A stretch of DNA of 64,000 bases from Hysterangium stoloniferum (lineage: Eukaryota > Basidiomycota > Agaricomycetes > Hysterangiales > Hysterangiaceae). The position numbers were made by a program, and so were the translations under genes. The notes beneath the pieces were generated by a model that saw only the letters and a list, made by a program, of their open reading frames with translations, searched no databases and had not been told where the DNA came from. Position 1 is the stretch's first letter. Every line of letters begins with the position of its first letter. Below are positions 46,507 through 57,872 of the stretch, piece after piece. The stretch spans positions 248,001 through 312,000 of the forward strand of contig WHVD01000023.1 in the NCBI GenBank assembly GCA_015178975.1. Direction: 5' to 3'.

Positions 46507-46923
46507 ACGGGCCATTGATATGGTAAGTGGTGTGTATGTACTAGCATCTGGCCAGGAATTGTTTGTCCTCGTCGGGCAGGAATCGGACCGATGTCCAGCG
46601 TAGAAGGTACGACAACGAATATAGCCTTGGTGTTCTTCGAGTAGCCTTCTTTCTTCATCGGTCAATGCTCAACCCTGGGAACTTGACACTGGTTTTTGTC
46701 GTAGACGTGGAACTGGAAGAGGATTCAGATAAGCGGGAAGCTAAGTCCCTTCTCTCATTACGGCGAAGTGCTCGGGCAGCATTGTTAGCTCAAATTTGCT
46801 CTTTTTTTTGACATCGACTAAGGACAACCATCCACACCGACACCACTGCTCACTCGCGCAGAAACGAGAAGGACGCCAGCTCGGACTACCTCCTCTCCTC
46901 GTAAACCTACTTGCAGACACCAC
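46507..46923 (-). pseudogene. Zinc-knuckle ORF fragment, right-arm copy
   Basis: Reads SIDEERRLLEEHQGYIRCRTF then YAGHRSDSCPTRTNNSWPDA and TPLTIS on the minus strand. The His missing in the left arm is present here, but the Cys before RC has become Tyr. The 218 bp tRNA-bearing insertion cuts the frame at 46500. Probably Gag-derived. Confidence 0.6.
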
Positions 46924-47044
46924 ACCTACAGCACCCTCTATCTCAAAGACCTTCCCAATCGAATCGGAATCTTCGGAAACCGATACAGATGCCGAGACCG
47001 AATACTCGACCTTTCAAACGTACCTCTCACACTCGGACAAATAA
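46796..47044 (+). other. Conserved open frame shared by both arms, function unknown
   Basis: The plus-strand frame ends in TFPIESESSETDTDAETEYS then TFQTYLSHSDK. The same end is encoded at 42679-42880 (minus) in the other arm, where the minisatellite extends it. The acidic Ser/Asp/Glu tract is conserved, but no domain is recognised. The frame overlaps the zinc-knuckle ORF on the opposite strand, and which is real is unclear. Confidence 0.35.
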
Positions 47045-47403
47045 TCAGTCCTGAGCGCATTCTCCGTCCCAAGACCAGCCAGACAAAATATCTGGCCTTC
47101 CAATGATATTGAGCGCCTCATAGCCAGACTTTGGGCTGGCATAATGCCTCAAAAACGCCTGTGTGGGACCCGGCCTCTAGGGATCCAGCAGTAGTCCTTC
47201 GATTGTCACCCCCAGGGGTTCATTAAGATTACTTTTCCACTTCTCGGGGAAAAATTGTTGACGAGGAAGTAGGAATTCAAGCCAAAAAGTTTTCTTTTTA
47301 ATGGCCAGAAGCTTAAGTATGATCTTTGAGCTCAGGCGGGATGAAATACAAATGGTTACCACTTTCGTCCACCAAAATCTAACCGATTCCAGCCTCGTTC
47401 TCT

Positions 47404-47409
47404 TATAAA
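47404..47409 (+). promoter_or_regulatory. TATA box of right-arm secreted-protein gene
   Basis: TATAAA 51 bp before the ATG at 47460. An earlier in-frame ATG (47418) is too close to the box to be the start. Confidence 0.65.
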
Positions 47410-47459
47410 ACCTCATTTTGTTGCTTTCCACTGCATCCTCAGCCCCTCATCGAACGGCC

Positions 47460-47855
47460 ATGCTCACCTTCCGCTCTACTGTCAGTTATCTCCTCCTCCT
47501 CGCGCTCCCTTACCTTGTTTCTTGTACGGATATTGAGACGGGCGAGCACCCTGTGGTACTCACAGGCGTTCGGGTTCCTGCTGTAGAACCCGTTAGGCAT
47601 GCCCCGTTCGATCCTCTGTGGAGTCCTGGGGGGGGGTTGGCTCCTAGAGGGTTTGGATGCAGCAAGGGCAAAAAATTTTGTGCGTCTAATTTGGGGTGTT
47701 GCTTGGACACCGAAACGTGCTGCGGAGAGGGTACGAAAAACAATTTATGAAAGAGCAGAACATACAAGCTAATGATGTGTTTTATGCAAGACTGTTGTGA
47801 TGGACATTGCACCGCCACGTTTAACTGTTGCAGGAAGGGCGTCAACAAATGTTAA
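47460..47855 (+). CDS. Cys-rich small secreted protein (effector-like)
   Basis: Two exons, 47460-47730 and 47791-47855, with a 60 bp GT-AG intron; 111 residues. The signal peptide has a strong hydrophobic core (YLLLLALPYLVS, residues 10-21). After a Pro-containing spacer of about 45 residues come 12 cysteines in the last 45: GCSKGKKFC, LGCCLDTETCC, and after the intron DCCDGHCTATFNCC ending in C. Four CC pairs suggest a compact disulfide-rich fold. Size, secretion signal and Cys content match the small secreted proteins of plant-associated fungi, but no named family is recognised and no target is known. It is the cleaner of two palindromic copies (other at 41772-42262). Confidence 0.82.
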
Positions 47856-48137
47856 AGGTTTAAAGGTGAGAATGTTTTCTTGGGCGGGATATTTTAGATG
47901 GACTAAATCCTAGACATAGACGTTGGTAACAGTGATAGAAAGACATGCCTACTAGAAACTGTTGCATTAAGAGTCACACTTTCAGACTGATTCTGATATA
48001 TCCAGACTGTGATCACGATTAGACCTGCCAATTAAGTTAAGGAAGCATACCCAATTTTGAACAGATGTGACACAGACCAAAAATGAAACTTTAAACGCAG
48101 TCAGCAATGGGTCGGCCTGCAGGATTTAATTTTTTAT

Positions 48138-50277
48138 GTGACATCATACCATCGCTCACTATGTTTAGGATTTTACGCGGCATCCTAATATAATGAAACA
48201 CCCTATTACTAGTAGAACACTATAAATCGCGTTAATAATACCCATTTGCAGACAAACTTTGGACGAGTATACAGTGCAAGGCAAACCTGGGCAATTATTT
48301 ATTATCGGGAAGGCACTGACAGGTAGGGGTATCTAGATTCTATGTGAAACTCTACATCGATGTGATTTAGATAAAAATTCATTGAGTATTTCAATGCAAT
48401 GAAGGCAGTGCAAATCGCATCGAAGACGAAGAGCAGACCAATCAGAGAAAAAAACCAAGTAATATAAGCGAGGTGTCGTCGAGGTATAAAATAAAGCGAT
48501 ATCAAAACCGAAACGGTACTTCAACTACAATAACAAACAAGGGATTCGAAACAAAAAATCAAAGTATACTTTTCTTCAAAAAACACACTATCACATCACA
48601 TAATCACATACTCCTTCTCCTGCGTGTTCTCATTCTGGAAGGAAGATTCATGGCTAAAAAGTGTTGACCTTTGGAATCCTCCAGCTTTATTGAGCGCATA
48701 CAAGTCACTTTACGGAACCTAGCAGACTATATGTGGTTCCTCTGACAGTTAAACATTCATTCTGAATTTTCTACTTCATTTCCTTCTGTTCTTTGTTCTT
48801 TTGTAATGACTTACATCCCATTATTCATTTCTATAATTTCCAGACTTCACCAATCCTCATATTTCAGCCCAATCTCTTCATGCTAGCAACTGAGGGGAGT
48901 TTTCATTAAATATGTAAATACAGGAAACATAAGTTTGCCAAACCTTTCCTATCTTGCACCACCATCATTGCCTTTTTTGAACCCTATTAAACTACTGTAC
49001 CATGCCATTGTATGATGTCTCTAAACAACCAAGCCAAACCAAAACTCCCTAACTTCAAGAGAATCCCAAGAACTCCAGCAGCTAGTCCCTCTGCAGCTGT
49101 TATTTCTGGCTCAGTTTTCTTGCCTCATATGGAACACATTGAGAGCAGTTGGCCGAGCCTAGGGCCTCCCAATCAACTACATGGCCATTGTCATGAGGAA
49201 GATGGGGTAGTATTGAAGGCAATTGGGACACCCCTATCAAGCTCCTCTGTCCTGTTCCCACACCTGAGGAGGAAGCTATTTAGCAAATGGAGGATGAGGA
49301 GTTCAGAGAGAGGAGCCAAAGGGAAGCAAATGCAATTAAGAAAAGGAAAAGAGTTGAGTGTGAGGAGACACAAGGGGAGTGGCACACCTGGAAGGAATAC
49401 CATCTAAACACAAAAGGAGGACATTAAGGAAGAAAGAAGGAGCAATGAATCTCACCCCCGTTGCTCCACCAGAAGGATAGAAGTGGACTAACCTTGCAGA
49501 GGCCAACCCTAGCAATAACAGAATCCCCTGCATCAGAGTGGTTGGTAGTCAGGGTATGAAGGAAAAGGAAACGACCATGCTTTATGATTGGGAGCTCATC
49601 AGGAGGATCAAGCTATGAGATCACACTAAGGTAGAGGGATGGAAATGAACTGCTCTCAAGGCTTACCCACAGGCACAGTCCCATAGAAAAGACCTATTGA
49701 ATAGGGTCAGTAGACTCTTTGTCTGATTTAGATGAGAGTCAGCAAGAGAATCCCACTTTGGACTTAAATATTTGGGTGAGGACTGTCATGAGGGATTTCT
49801 GCTCCTGAAACAAATTCACTTCACATCCAGTGACCACAACCAATATCTGTATCCAAGTACACTGTCACCAGCACCTAACCTAATTGCCTTTACATTGGCT
49901 TCTTTATTATTGTGAGGGGTACCCCTCTGTGGGGAATGTAACCATTTCATTGTATTATATTTCCTATATATTTCCTTATTTTTCTACCATTTTTTGACTA
50001 GGTAATTCTTTGTTTACATGCATTTGCATTAGTTCAAAGATCTATGTACATCTGTGGGTGTGAAGAGTCAAGTAAATTACCACTCAATGTGTGAGCAATA
50101 TTGACTTGTAACAGTGTGATAGTGAGATTGACTTATTAGAATAGTAGTAATTAAATGATATAATAGTCTACTACTCTAATGATAGAAGTAGGATTGACCT
50201 TCAAGGTGCAATCAATGAGATGAAATACTTAAGAATGGAGATTGACCTCAAGGTACAATTGGGCTGATGGTAGTCAG
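48138..50277. other. No confident gene; possible remnants of a retroelement
   Basis: A 131-residue plus frame (49012-49407) is basic and Ser/Arg-rich without a known domain. 49920-50100 resembles LTR sequence (CATTTGCATTAGTTCAAAGA, TGTGGGTGTGAAGAG). Confidence 0.4.
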
Positions 50278-50823
50278 TGTGAGAGGTACTATAAAATATA
50301 TTCTGAAATATAGTCAGGATGGACCCACACTATATTTCGATTATTATTTCTATTTTTCTCTCTATTTAATCATATTGACTATCTAAGTCTAATACAGACC
50401 AAATGTGTATTGACTGTTTAGTTCAATACGGTTGAGTGAATTAGCTATCTAAAGTAGAATAGAGAGCTAAAATGAATAAAGGAGAATTGACTGTGAAGTA
50501 TGATTCTGAATGACTGCTCGAGTGTTGAAGAGAATAATGAGAGAGTCAAATGACAGAGTAGCACGGATGTAGTCTGTGCAGATTGAGATAATGGTTTGAG
50601 TTTCGACTAGTATAGTTCGAAGCTCTGATTGTGCTAGTAGTTAAAGCCCATCTGTGATGGTTGAGATGATACCCCAATCACAACTTACAGGACACTAACT
50701 GGGTGTCTGGGTAAGTTGTGGTTGTGGGGTAAAAAGTGTCTGAGTTCTAACTACCGGTGCTAGAATACATAAGTCTGGCACGTATGTATATGCCCACAAG
50801 AGTCAATGTACCGAATGCATAGG

Positions 50824-51462
50824 TGTAAAGAGTGGTGGAAGTTCTAACCATTCTATATATGAAGAATATTGACCATTTAGGTACGACACATAGTTGTATT
50901 GACTGTCTAAGTCTAATACACACTGAATGAGTATTGACTACTTATTGTAGTTCAATACATTTGAGCGAAGTAGCTATCTAAAGTAGAGTAGAGAGCTAAA
51001 ACGAATAAAGGGAATTGACTGTTAGGTGTGATTCTGAATGACTGCTCGAGTGTAGAAAAGAGTAATGAGAGTCGAATAATAGAGTAGCGTGGATGTGGTC
51101 TGCATGGATTGAGATATAGGTGGAGTTTCGACTGGTACAGTTCAAAACTCTGATTGTATAGATAGTTGAAGCCCATCTGTGACGGTCGAGACGATACCCC
51201 AATCACAACTTACAGGACACGAACTGGGTGTCTGGGTAAGTTGTGGTTGCAGGGTAAAAAGTGTCTGAGTTTTAACTACAGGTGCTAGAATACATAAGTC
51301 TGGTGTGTATGTGCCCACAAGAGTCGATGTACCGCATACATGAGTCATCGAACTAATTATAAGTGTATAATAAAATAGAGAGAGAGTAGAAATAATAAAG
51401 GAAATATAGTATGAGCTCATCCAGACTATATTTCCTGAGTATATTTTGCCATACCTCTCACA
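50824..51462 (-). repeat. LTR (TGTGAGAGGTATGG type), minus orientation
   Basis: TGTAAAGAGTGGTGG to ATACCTCTCACA; close to 26743-27375 in reverse. It abuts the MITE on the right. Confidence 0.78.
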
Positions 51463-51714
51463 CAATGTGCTGAAAAGCAATAACTAAGTAAATAAAATAT
51501 AAATAATTAGTTAAAAATTATAATAAATTAACTAAGATATCATAGCATTACATATATGCGCTCATATATGCTATTATTATGCAAAGTTAAAAGGAACTAG
51601 GCCTTATATTTCACAATAGAAATATAATAAAAATACAATAAATTTGAGAAAATATTAAATAATTCAAAGAAAATTAAGAGAACCTTTATGAGATAATGCT
51701 GATACCTCACAATG
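51463..51714. mobile_element. MITE derived from the pogo element
   Basis: CAATGTGCTGAAAAGCAATA to GCTGATACCTCACAATG. Its two halves match the outer about 145 and 110 bp of 12081-14881, i.e. an internal-deletion derivative with no coding part. Confidence 0.82.
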
Positions 51715-51899
51715 GTTGATATTCTTCGAATATAGAACAGTCAGAACTTCCACAACTCTTCACAGTCAGGACATGGATCAATTTAGAGGTATGATTAGAG
51801 ATCACTTATAGAATGAGAGAGAAAGTAGAAGTAGTGTCACTACTATGAGAAGGAATGGAAGAGCTTCAAGAGATGTGTTCTATTACACTGAATCTTATC

Positions 51900-52602
51900 T
51901 TTAAAGATGAGTTGAGTAGTAGCAAGCAAGATTTGCTCACAGTTGAAATATAAGTGTGGTGATGTGGATGTTATTAAGACAGAACCCCAAACCAATACTT
52001 GTGTTGTGCAGGTGGTGATTGTTAGGGTTAAAAGTGTCTTGTCTATTGTGACTATTACAGTTACAAGTGTCACTGTTGTGGGCTTGTGGGTGCTCATGCA
52101 CCCACAAGCATACATGGACCTTTGCACTACTAAATGAATATATCTTGTATCTCATATTTGAAGTGAAGGAAAAATAATATAAAATATAGAAAAAATAAAG
52201 AATCAAAATAATACTCAGTTCCCTTATGGAGTATTGCATTGTTCACAGCCTATCCTTCACAGGTGGAGTCCCTAGCAGGCTACAGGATTTCATGTGACAT
52301 AGCCCTTTGAACTGGGGGGCACTGTGAAGGATAGGCTGTGAACAGCACAATACTCCATAAGGGAATTGAGTATTGCTTTGATTCTTTTATTTTTTTCTAT
52401 ATCTTATATTATTTTTCCTTCACTCTATGTAAATACGAGATATATCTCACATTTAGTAGTGTGAAGGTCCATGTATGTATGCTTGTGGGTGCTCGTATAC
52501 TTGTAACCATAATAGTCACAATAGACAACACACTTTTAACCCTGACAACCACCACCTGCACAACACAAGTATTGGTCTGGGGTTCTGTCTCAATAACCTC
52601 AG
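51900..52602. repeat. Head-to-head pair of LTRs (TGTGAAGGATAGG family)
   Basis: A minus LTR ending at 52261 and a plus LTR starting at 52323 are inverse copies (shared CACAGCCTATCCTTCACA and CATAAGGGAA) separated by a 61 bp spacer. The plus copy is cut at 52602 by the next LTR. Confidence 0.75.
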
Positions 52603-52996
52603 TGTGAGGAGTATGCTTTTACCACAGTTTCATTGTAGTAAAACACTCCTTTTATTTCATTTATATTTTACATATTTTACTCACATTTTCCTATCCTTTA
52701 CATTCTTCGACTATTGCACCATTTCATTAGTTCAAAGCTCTGTGTATACTTGTGGGCACTCTCAGCACCAAATAACAATAGACACACTTTTACCCAAGCA
52801 CCACCACTTGTAAGACACAAACTAGGTCTACAGTGAGCGGTGATCAGGGTAACATGTCAGCTACCACATAGGTAGCATTATCTGAGCTAATGAACACTTC
52901 TGGCCTCAAACTATAACAGTCGAGGCCTCCACTCAAATCATTCTTCCTCCCTTTCTATTCATTTCTTCGTATATAGAACGGTCAGAACTCTTCACA
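52603..52996 (+). repeat. 5' LTR of a second gypsy fragment
   Basis: TGTGAGGAGTATGC to AACTCTTCACA, shorter than its relatives (internal deletion), followed by the primer-site-like GTGGTGATCTGAGC. Confidence 0.75.
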
Positions 52997-53189
52997 GTGG
53001 TGATCTGAGCTAGACCATACTTTCCCTAAAAAACATTTTATTTAACTATCAAATTCTAACTACACAGCTACAAGGCTGTCAACATTTCCAACTTCACAAA
53101 ACACTGTCTGGAACTCCTTGCACGCTGAGCATTGCGAATCTGGTTAAATGGAAGGTAACTCGAACTTCGAGCAGTCGAGTCCTTTGGAA

Positions 53190-54440
53190 AGGCAAAATGC
53201 TCACTCCTTCACGAAGGATACCCTAGTCTTCCCACTGAGACAAGTTATGCTCAAGCATCATGGCCAACTACTTTATTCGGAGCCTGTCAACATGAAGTGG
53301 GGCTCTTACTATACTTCTTGAGTTTCGAGGGATAGGGTCATCGCTGCCACAAAGGATTACAAGACAAGGTACCCATCCATGCCTATGAGAATAGCCATCT
53401 GGCTGGGAAGGTACCATGGCATCATATCAGCACACGACTTATGTATTCACTTGGCATGGAACTCTCAACGAGGTAACAAAGTTGATCCCAAAGTGGTCAA
53501 ATGAAGTGATGTTCTTCCGAGAAAAGGGAATAGCAGGTATCAAGATGGAACTGTTCATTCTGCTCACTGATTTACTTTGTGTGCATGATGATCTGCTACA
53601 AATTATGCACATATTGCTCAGAGGGGACCACATTGTGCCAAGGGTCAATACAGATTTCATGTACATTCAAATGTTGAAGGAATCCATATACGGTAAACCC
53701 TTGAATGTGTGTTTCACCTACTTTACTCTCAGGGCAAGATTGATGCACAACCTGGAGAGATGTAACAAAATGGTGGCAGAATTGTTCAGTGGGTTTGATG
53801 AGCCAGCACAAACACCCTCATCCTCCAGCTCTGGTCCCTTTCACAGAGAATGTCCTGGGATCCATGCCAGATCAACTGCCAAAAAAGGACAGTCATCTAT
53901 TTCAAATGTGTCTACAGAAAAGATCACAGTCAAAGTTGTCTCCAGTTCCCCATCATCCTCAGGTTGAGATTTGCAGTGTCCTGATGAATCTCACCATCCA
54001 TCGCCTATCCATCCTATCCCATTTACTCCCCTGAGTGGACCCTCCAACAAGTCGTCCAATAGCTCGGATGATTGGGACTGCGAGAAAGGCTTGGGAACTG
54101 GGGACCAGAAATCAGATGATGGCTTTGATGATAGAAAAGGCCTGGGACAGGACTCACCAATGGTAAAGCCATCCCATCTCGCAGAGCTCAACAAAAGCTG
54201 TCCCATGGAGACACCACTGGGAATTCATCAACATACACCCCTAATCCCAGAATGGGGGGCACTGATGAAGTTTGTGCAAATGGAAGGCAATCACAGACAC
54301 CCTGTGCTGGACACCTCTCGACAGACCAAGCTGAGGATCGATACATTCCCATTTGACCTGGGATGCTCCCTCAAAAATTATGTCGTGTGGGGGACAATCA
54401 TTATGTTGCGAGATTGTTCTGGAGAACAACAATATCGCAA
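53190..54440 (+). pseudogene. Gypsy gag fragment
   Basis: The longest frame is 53416-53967, containing KLIPKWSNEVMFFREKGIAG, IKMELFILLTDLLCVHDDLL and HILLRGDHIVPRVN. Similar blocks, more decayed, occur at 27700-28260, which identifies it as the same Gag type. A TGA ends it at 53967 and further frames continue to 54440. No protease, RT or integrase follows; a minisatellite replaces them. Confidence 0.7.
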
Positions 54441-54559
54441 CAGGGGGGCAGTATAGGGGGTATAGGAGAAGGTACATATGGGATCGTCACCTATGGCCAG
54501 CAAGAGTGTGCAAATGACTACATCACCAGTCTTGCCAATAGAACAGTCGAGAGTGGGGT

Positions 54560-55164
54560 GCAGTGTGGGAGTGCATAGGTGCAAGTGTGCGGGAGTATGG
54601 GTGCAGTGTGTGGATGTGGGCATGCGCTGCATGGATGTGGTGCATGCGTGCAGTACGTGGATGCGGGGGTGGCAGTGTGCAAAAGTCTGTGTCCCCAGTC
54701 TCGCCGATGGAACAGTCAAGAGCTGGGTGCAGAGTGTGAGCATGTAGGTGCAGTGCGTGGGTGCAGTTTGAAGGTGCAGTGTGTGGGCATGGTTTGAGGG
54801 TACGCAAGTGCATGACTGTGATGCACGAGTGCACAATCACACTGCACGGATGTGCAGGTGCACGACTGCACCACACAGGTATGCCAGTACACCCCACAGG
54901 TGTGCAAGTGCAGTCCATGGGTGCAGTTCAAGGGTGTGCTGTGCAAGTGTGCAAGTGCGGTGCATGAACGTGGTTTGAAGGCATATGGGCATGACTTGAA
55001 GGTGTGCTGCATGGGTGCACAAGTGTGGTGCATAGGTGTGCAAGTGTGGTGCATTGGTGTGCAAGTGTGGTGCATGGGTGCATGGGTGCACAAGTGTGGT
55101 GCATGGGTGCACAAGTGCAGTGCATGGGTGTGCAAGTGCGGTGCATGGGTGCGGTTCGAGGGTG
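54560..55164. repeat. GTGCATGGGTG minisatellite, left part
   Basis: Degenerate, more regular near the right end, where 21 bp units of GTGGTGCATGGGTGTGCAAG plus one base repeat. It continues briefly after the inserted LTR (57394-57440). Confidence 0.82.
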
Positions 55165-55459
55165 CACTGTGTGAAGAGTGGTGGAAGTTCTAACCGTTCT
55201 ATATACGAAGAATATCAACCGTTTAAGTATGATACGTAGGTGTATTGACTGTCTAAGTCTAATACAGGCCGAACAGGTATTGACTATTTAGTTCAATACA
55301 ATTGAGTGAAGTAGCTATCTAAAGTAAAGTAGAAAGCTAAAATGAATAAAGGGAATCGACTGTTAAGTGCGATTCCAAATGACTACTTGAGTGTAGAAAA
55401 GAGTAACGAGAGAGTCAAATGGTAGAGTAGTGCAGATGTAGTCTGCGTAAATTGATATA

Positions 55460-57062
55460 CAGTGAGGGACAAAACCCTTCCAATGATTTTTAGTTGTGCA
55501 AAGATTCTTAAATAACTCAAGGACCACTGTAGATACAGACCTGAAATTTGGTGGTCAGTTAGGTCTACATGTTATCTATATGCCCTTAAAATATTATGTC
55601 ATAAGTATTAGTATTTCCCATGCTATAAATAAAATAATAATAAAATCACATTGGAAGGGTTTTGTCCCAGTCACATGATCAGCACAAAACATTATTGATT
55701 ATATGCAAAGAAGTGCAAATAAAAATCATGTGACCTGTCAAAATTAGATATATATATAGCTGTTCACTTTCTAGTTCAACAACATCCCCACAACTCAACA
55801 TTCTACACCATGAAAGCTCTTACTCCTCCTCATGTTAGCCACATTTTCATTTTGCTCAATAAGGGCAACTCTGCTTCTCAGATCTCTGCAATCACTGGCA
55901 GAGGTCAATTTACTATATCCAGAATTCACTTTACTCATTGCCCATCACTTTCCAAAGCACCTGGTGGCCATCCATGCAAGCTTTCTCCCTCAGATATTCA
56001 TTATTCCCTCTAACAAATCACTTCTCAGCAGGCAGAACATGCCACTGAGGTCACCAAAATCCTTCAAAATATGACTGGAGAGTTTATTTCAGTGAAGAAT
56101 TCTCATAGAGCACTCAAGAAAGCTGGAATGAGAGCTGTGGTGAAGAGAAAAAGGCCTTTACTCACTAAGAGGCATAGGAAGGCAAGGATGGGCTTTGCTC
56201 TGGGACACAAGGACTGGACTGTGGATGATTGGAAGAGGTTTGTTTGGTTAGATGAGACAAAAATCAATTGTTTGGGGTCAGATGGGAGGAAGTAGGTATG
56301 GAAAAGGGCAGGAGAGGGGCTCAGTGATAGGGTGGTTGAGGGTACAGTCAGGTTTGGAGGAGGAAATCTGATGTTGTGAAGCTGTATGTTGTGGGAAGGA
56401 CCAGAATATTCCACCAAAATTAATGGAAGGATGGATGCTGACCTTTATGTTATCATTCTGGAAGATGAACTTCAAGCAATCATGAAGTATTATGGCAAGA
56501 ACACAGAAGATGTGGTCTTTCAGCAAGATAATGATCCCAAACACAAGAGCAAGAAGGCCACCAATTGGTTTAAATATAATGGATTTGTGGTCATGGTATG
56601 ACCACCTCAGTCTGCTGACCTTATCCAATTGAACACCTCTGGTATTACCTCAAAAAGAGGCTGGGAGAGTATGAAGTGGCACCTAAGAGTATTCATGAGT
56701 TGTGGGAGGGGTTTAGACAGAGTGGGAGAAGATCCCTGCCTCTACTTGTCAGAATTTGATAGAGAGTATGCCTAGAAGAGTTGAGGCTGTTTTGAAGGCC
56801 AATGGAGGCTATACCAAGTACTAGATTGTTTGATTTGTGTTCTTTTTATACCAGGGACAAAACCCTTCCAATGTGATTTTATTATTATTTTATTTATAGC
56901 ATGGAAAATACCAGTGCTTATGTCATAATATTTTAATGGCATATAGATAACATATAGATCTAACCAACCACCAAATTTCAGGTCTGTATCTACAGTGGTT
57001 CTTGAGTTATTCAAGAATCTTTGTACAACTAAAAATCATTGGAAGGGTTTTGTCTCTCACTG
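55460..57062 (+). mobile_element. Tc1/mariner element, full length, 1603 bp
   Basis: TIRs start CAGTGAGGGACAAAACCCTT and end with the complement, between TA dinucleotides (55458-55459, 57063-57064). Transposase is on the plus strand but carries stops. Confidence 0.92.
55810..56824 (+). pseudogene. Tc1-like transposase, inactivated
   Basis: Same layout as 22840-23847: MKALTPPHVSHIF start, HTH, then KDWTVDDWKRFVWLDETKIN (first Asp), QQDNDPKHKSKKATNW (second Asp) and a damaged SADL region (Glu part frameshifted). Stops after HYSL and SDGRK, in LML-stop and VVMV-stop are the same as in the other copy. The element could be moved only in trans. Confidence 0.88.
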
Positions 57063-57393
57063 TATATAGATGGAGTTTCGACTGGTACAGTTTGAAACTC
57101 TGATTGCATGGATGGTTGAAGCCTGTCTGTAATGGTCGAGACAATACCCCAATCACAACTTATGGGACACTAACTGGGTGTCTGGGTAAGTTGTGGTTGT
57201 GGGGTAAAAGTGTCTAAGTTTCATTTGGTGCTGAGTGCACCCACAAGTATACAAAAAGCTTCAAACTAATGAAATGGTGAAATATTCAAAGAATATAAAG
57301 GATAGAAAAATATGAATAAAATGTGTACAATATAAATAAAATAAAAGGAGTGTTTTACCACAATGAAACTGTGGTAAAAGCATACTCCTCACA

Positions 57394-57872
57394 CACTGCA
57401 CAGGTGCATAGTGCATGCTATGGTTTGAAGGGTGAATGGGCCAATGGAAAGAGAAGGCATCACAGAGCAAGGTGATGTAAGGGTGCAGGTTTGGGTCACT
57501 GGGGAGATACCCTCGAAGTGACGAGTGATTTGGGCCAGAGAAGTGGATGTGGGCCTACTTTCAAAGAGCCATCCTGTGGTGCTGCATAGAGATGGGTGAC
57601 TGCTACATGTCAGTGCTAGAATACCTTACCCAGTCCTTCCAACGACAAGGATATGGTGTGAGGTCGACAGTCGAGTATGAAAGAGAGTAAAGGACTGATC
57701 TCCAAAACTTGTGGACACATGTGGATGCAGGGCCATGTCACCTCACAATGAAGCCTTCACACCATCTCGACTTTCAAGGTCACCTACTCTTAGCCTTCCC
57801 CTCCGCTAAAGCTTCACACTGAAATAGTCGAAGCTTTGCCTTTCTGACCTTTGCAACTTACAGGTTCAGTGC
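57394..57872. other. Minisatellite remnant and non-coding sequence
   Basis: The first 50 bp continue the 54560 minisatellite (TGCACAGGTGCATAGTGCAT). The rest shows nothing recognisable. Confidence 0.5.

Larger units (their letters stand above)
45103..48137. repeat. Right arm of 6.7 kb imperfect palindrome
   Basis: Inverse of 41479-44620, differing by a 117 bp hairpin element (45806-45922), a 218 bp tRNA-like insertion (46283-46500) and absence of the minisatellite expansion. Confidence 0.88.
50278..51764 (+). repeat. Solo LTR with nested elements, flanked by GTCAG
   Basis: Starts TGTGAGAGGTAC after GTCAG (50273-50277) and ends CTCTTCACA before GTCAG (51765-51769). Inside are inverted LTR sequence (about 50364-51462) and a pogo-derived MITE (51463-51714), so the LTR proper is only its two ends. 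Confidence 0.68.
55170..57393 (-). repeat. Solo LTR containing a Tc1 element
   Basis: TGTGAAGAGTGG to ATACTCCTCACA, flanked by CACTG (55165-55169 and 57394-57398), interrupted by 55460-57062. The LTR itself entered the minisatellite. Confidence 0.87.

Noticed and set aside
48302..48505. Short hydrophobic minus-strand ORF as a membrane protein
   Set aside because: No conserved motif, no introns or promoter evidence, AT-rich region.
54378..55218. Cys/His-rich ORFs resembling zinc-finger proteins
   Set aside because: Composition of the TGCA/GTG minisatellite; no finger spacing is maintained.
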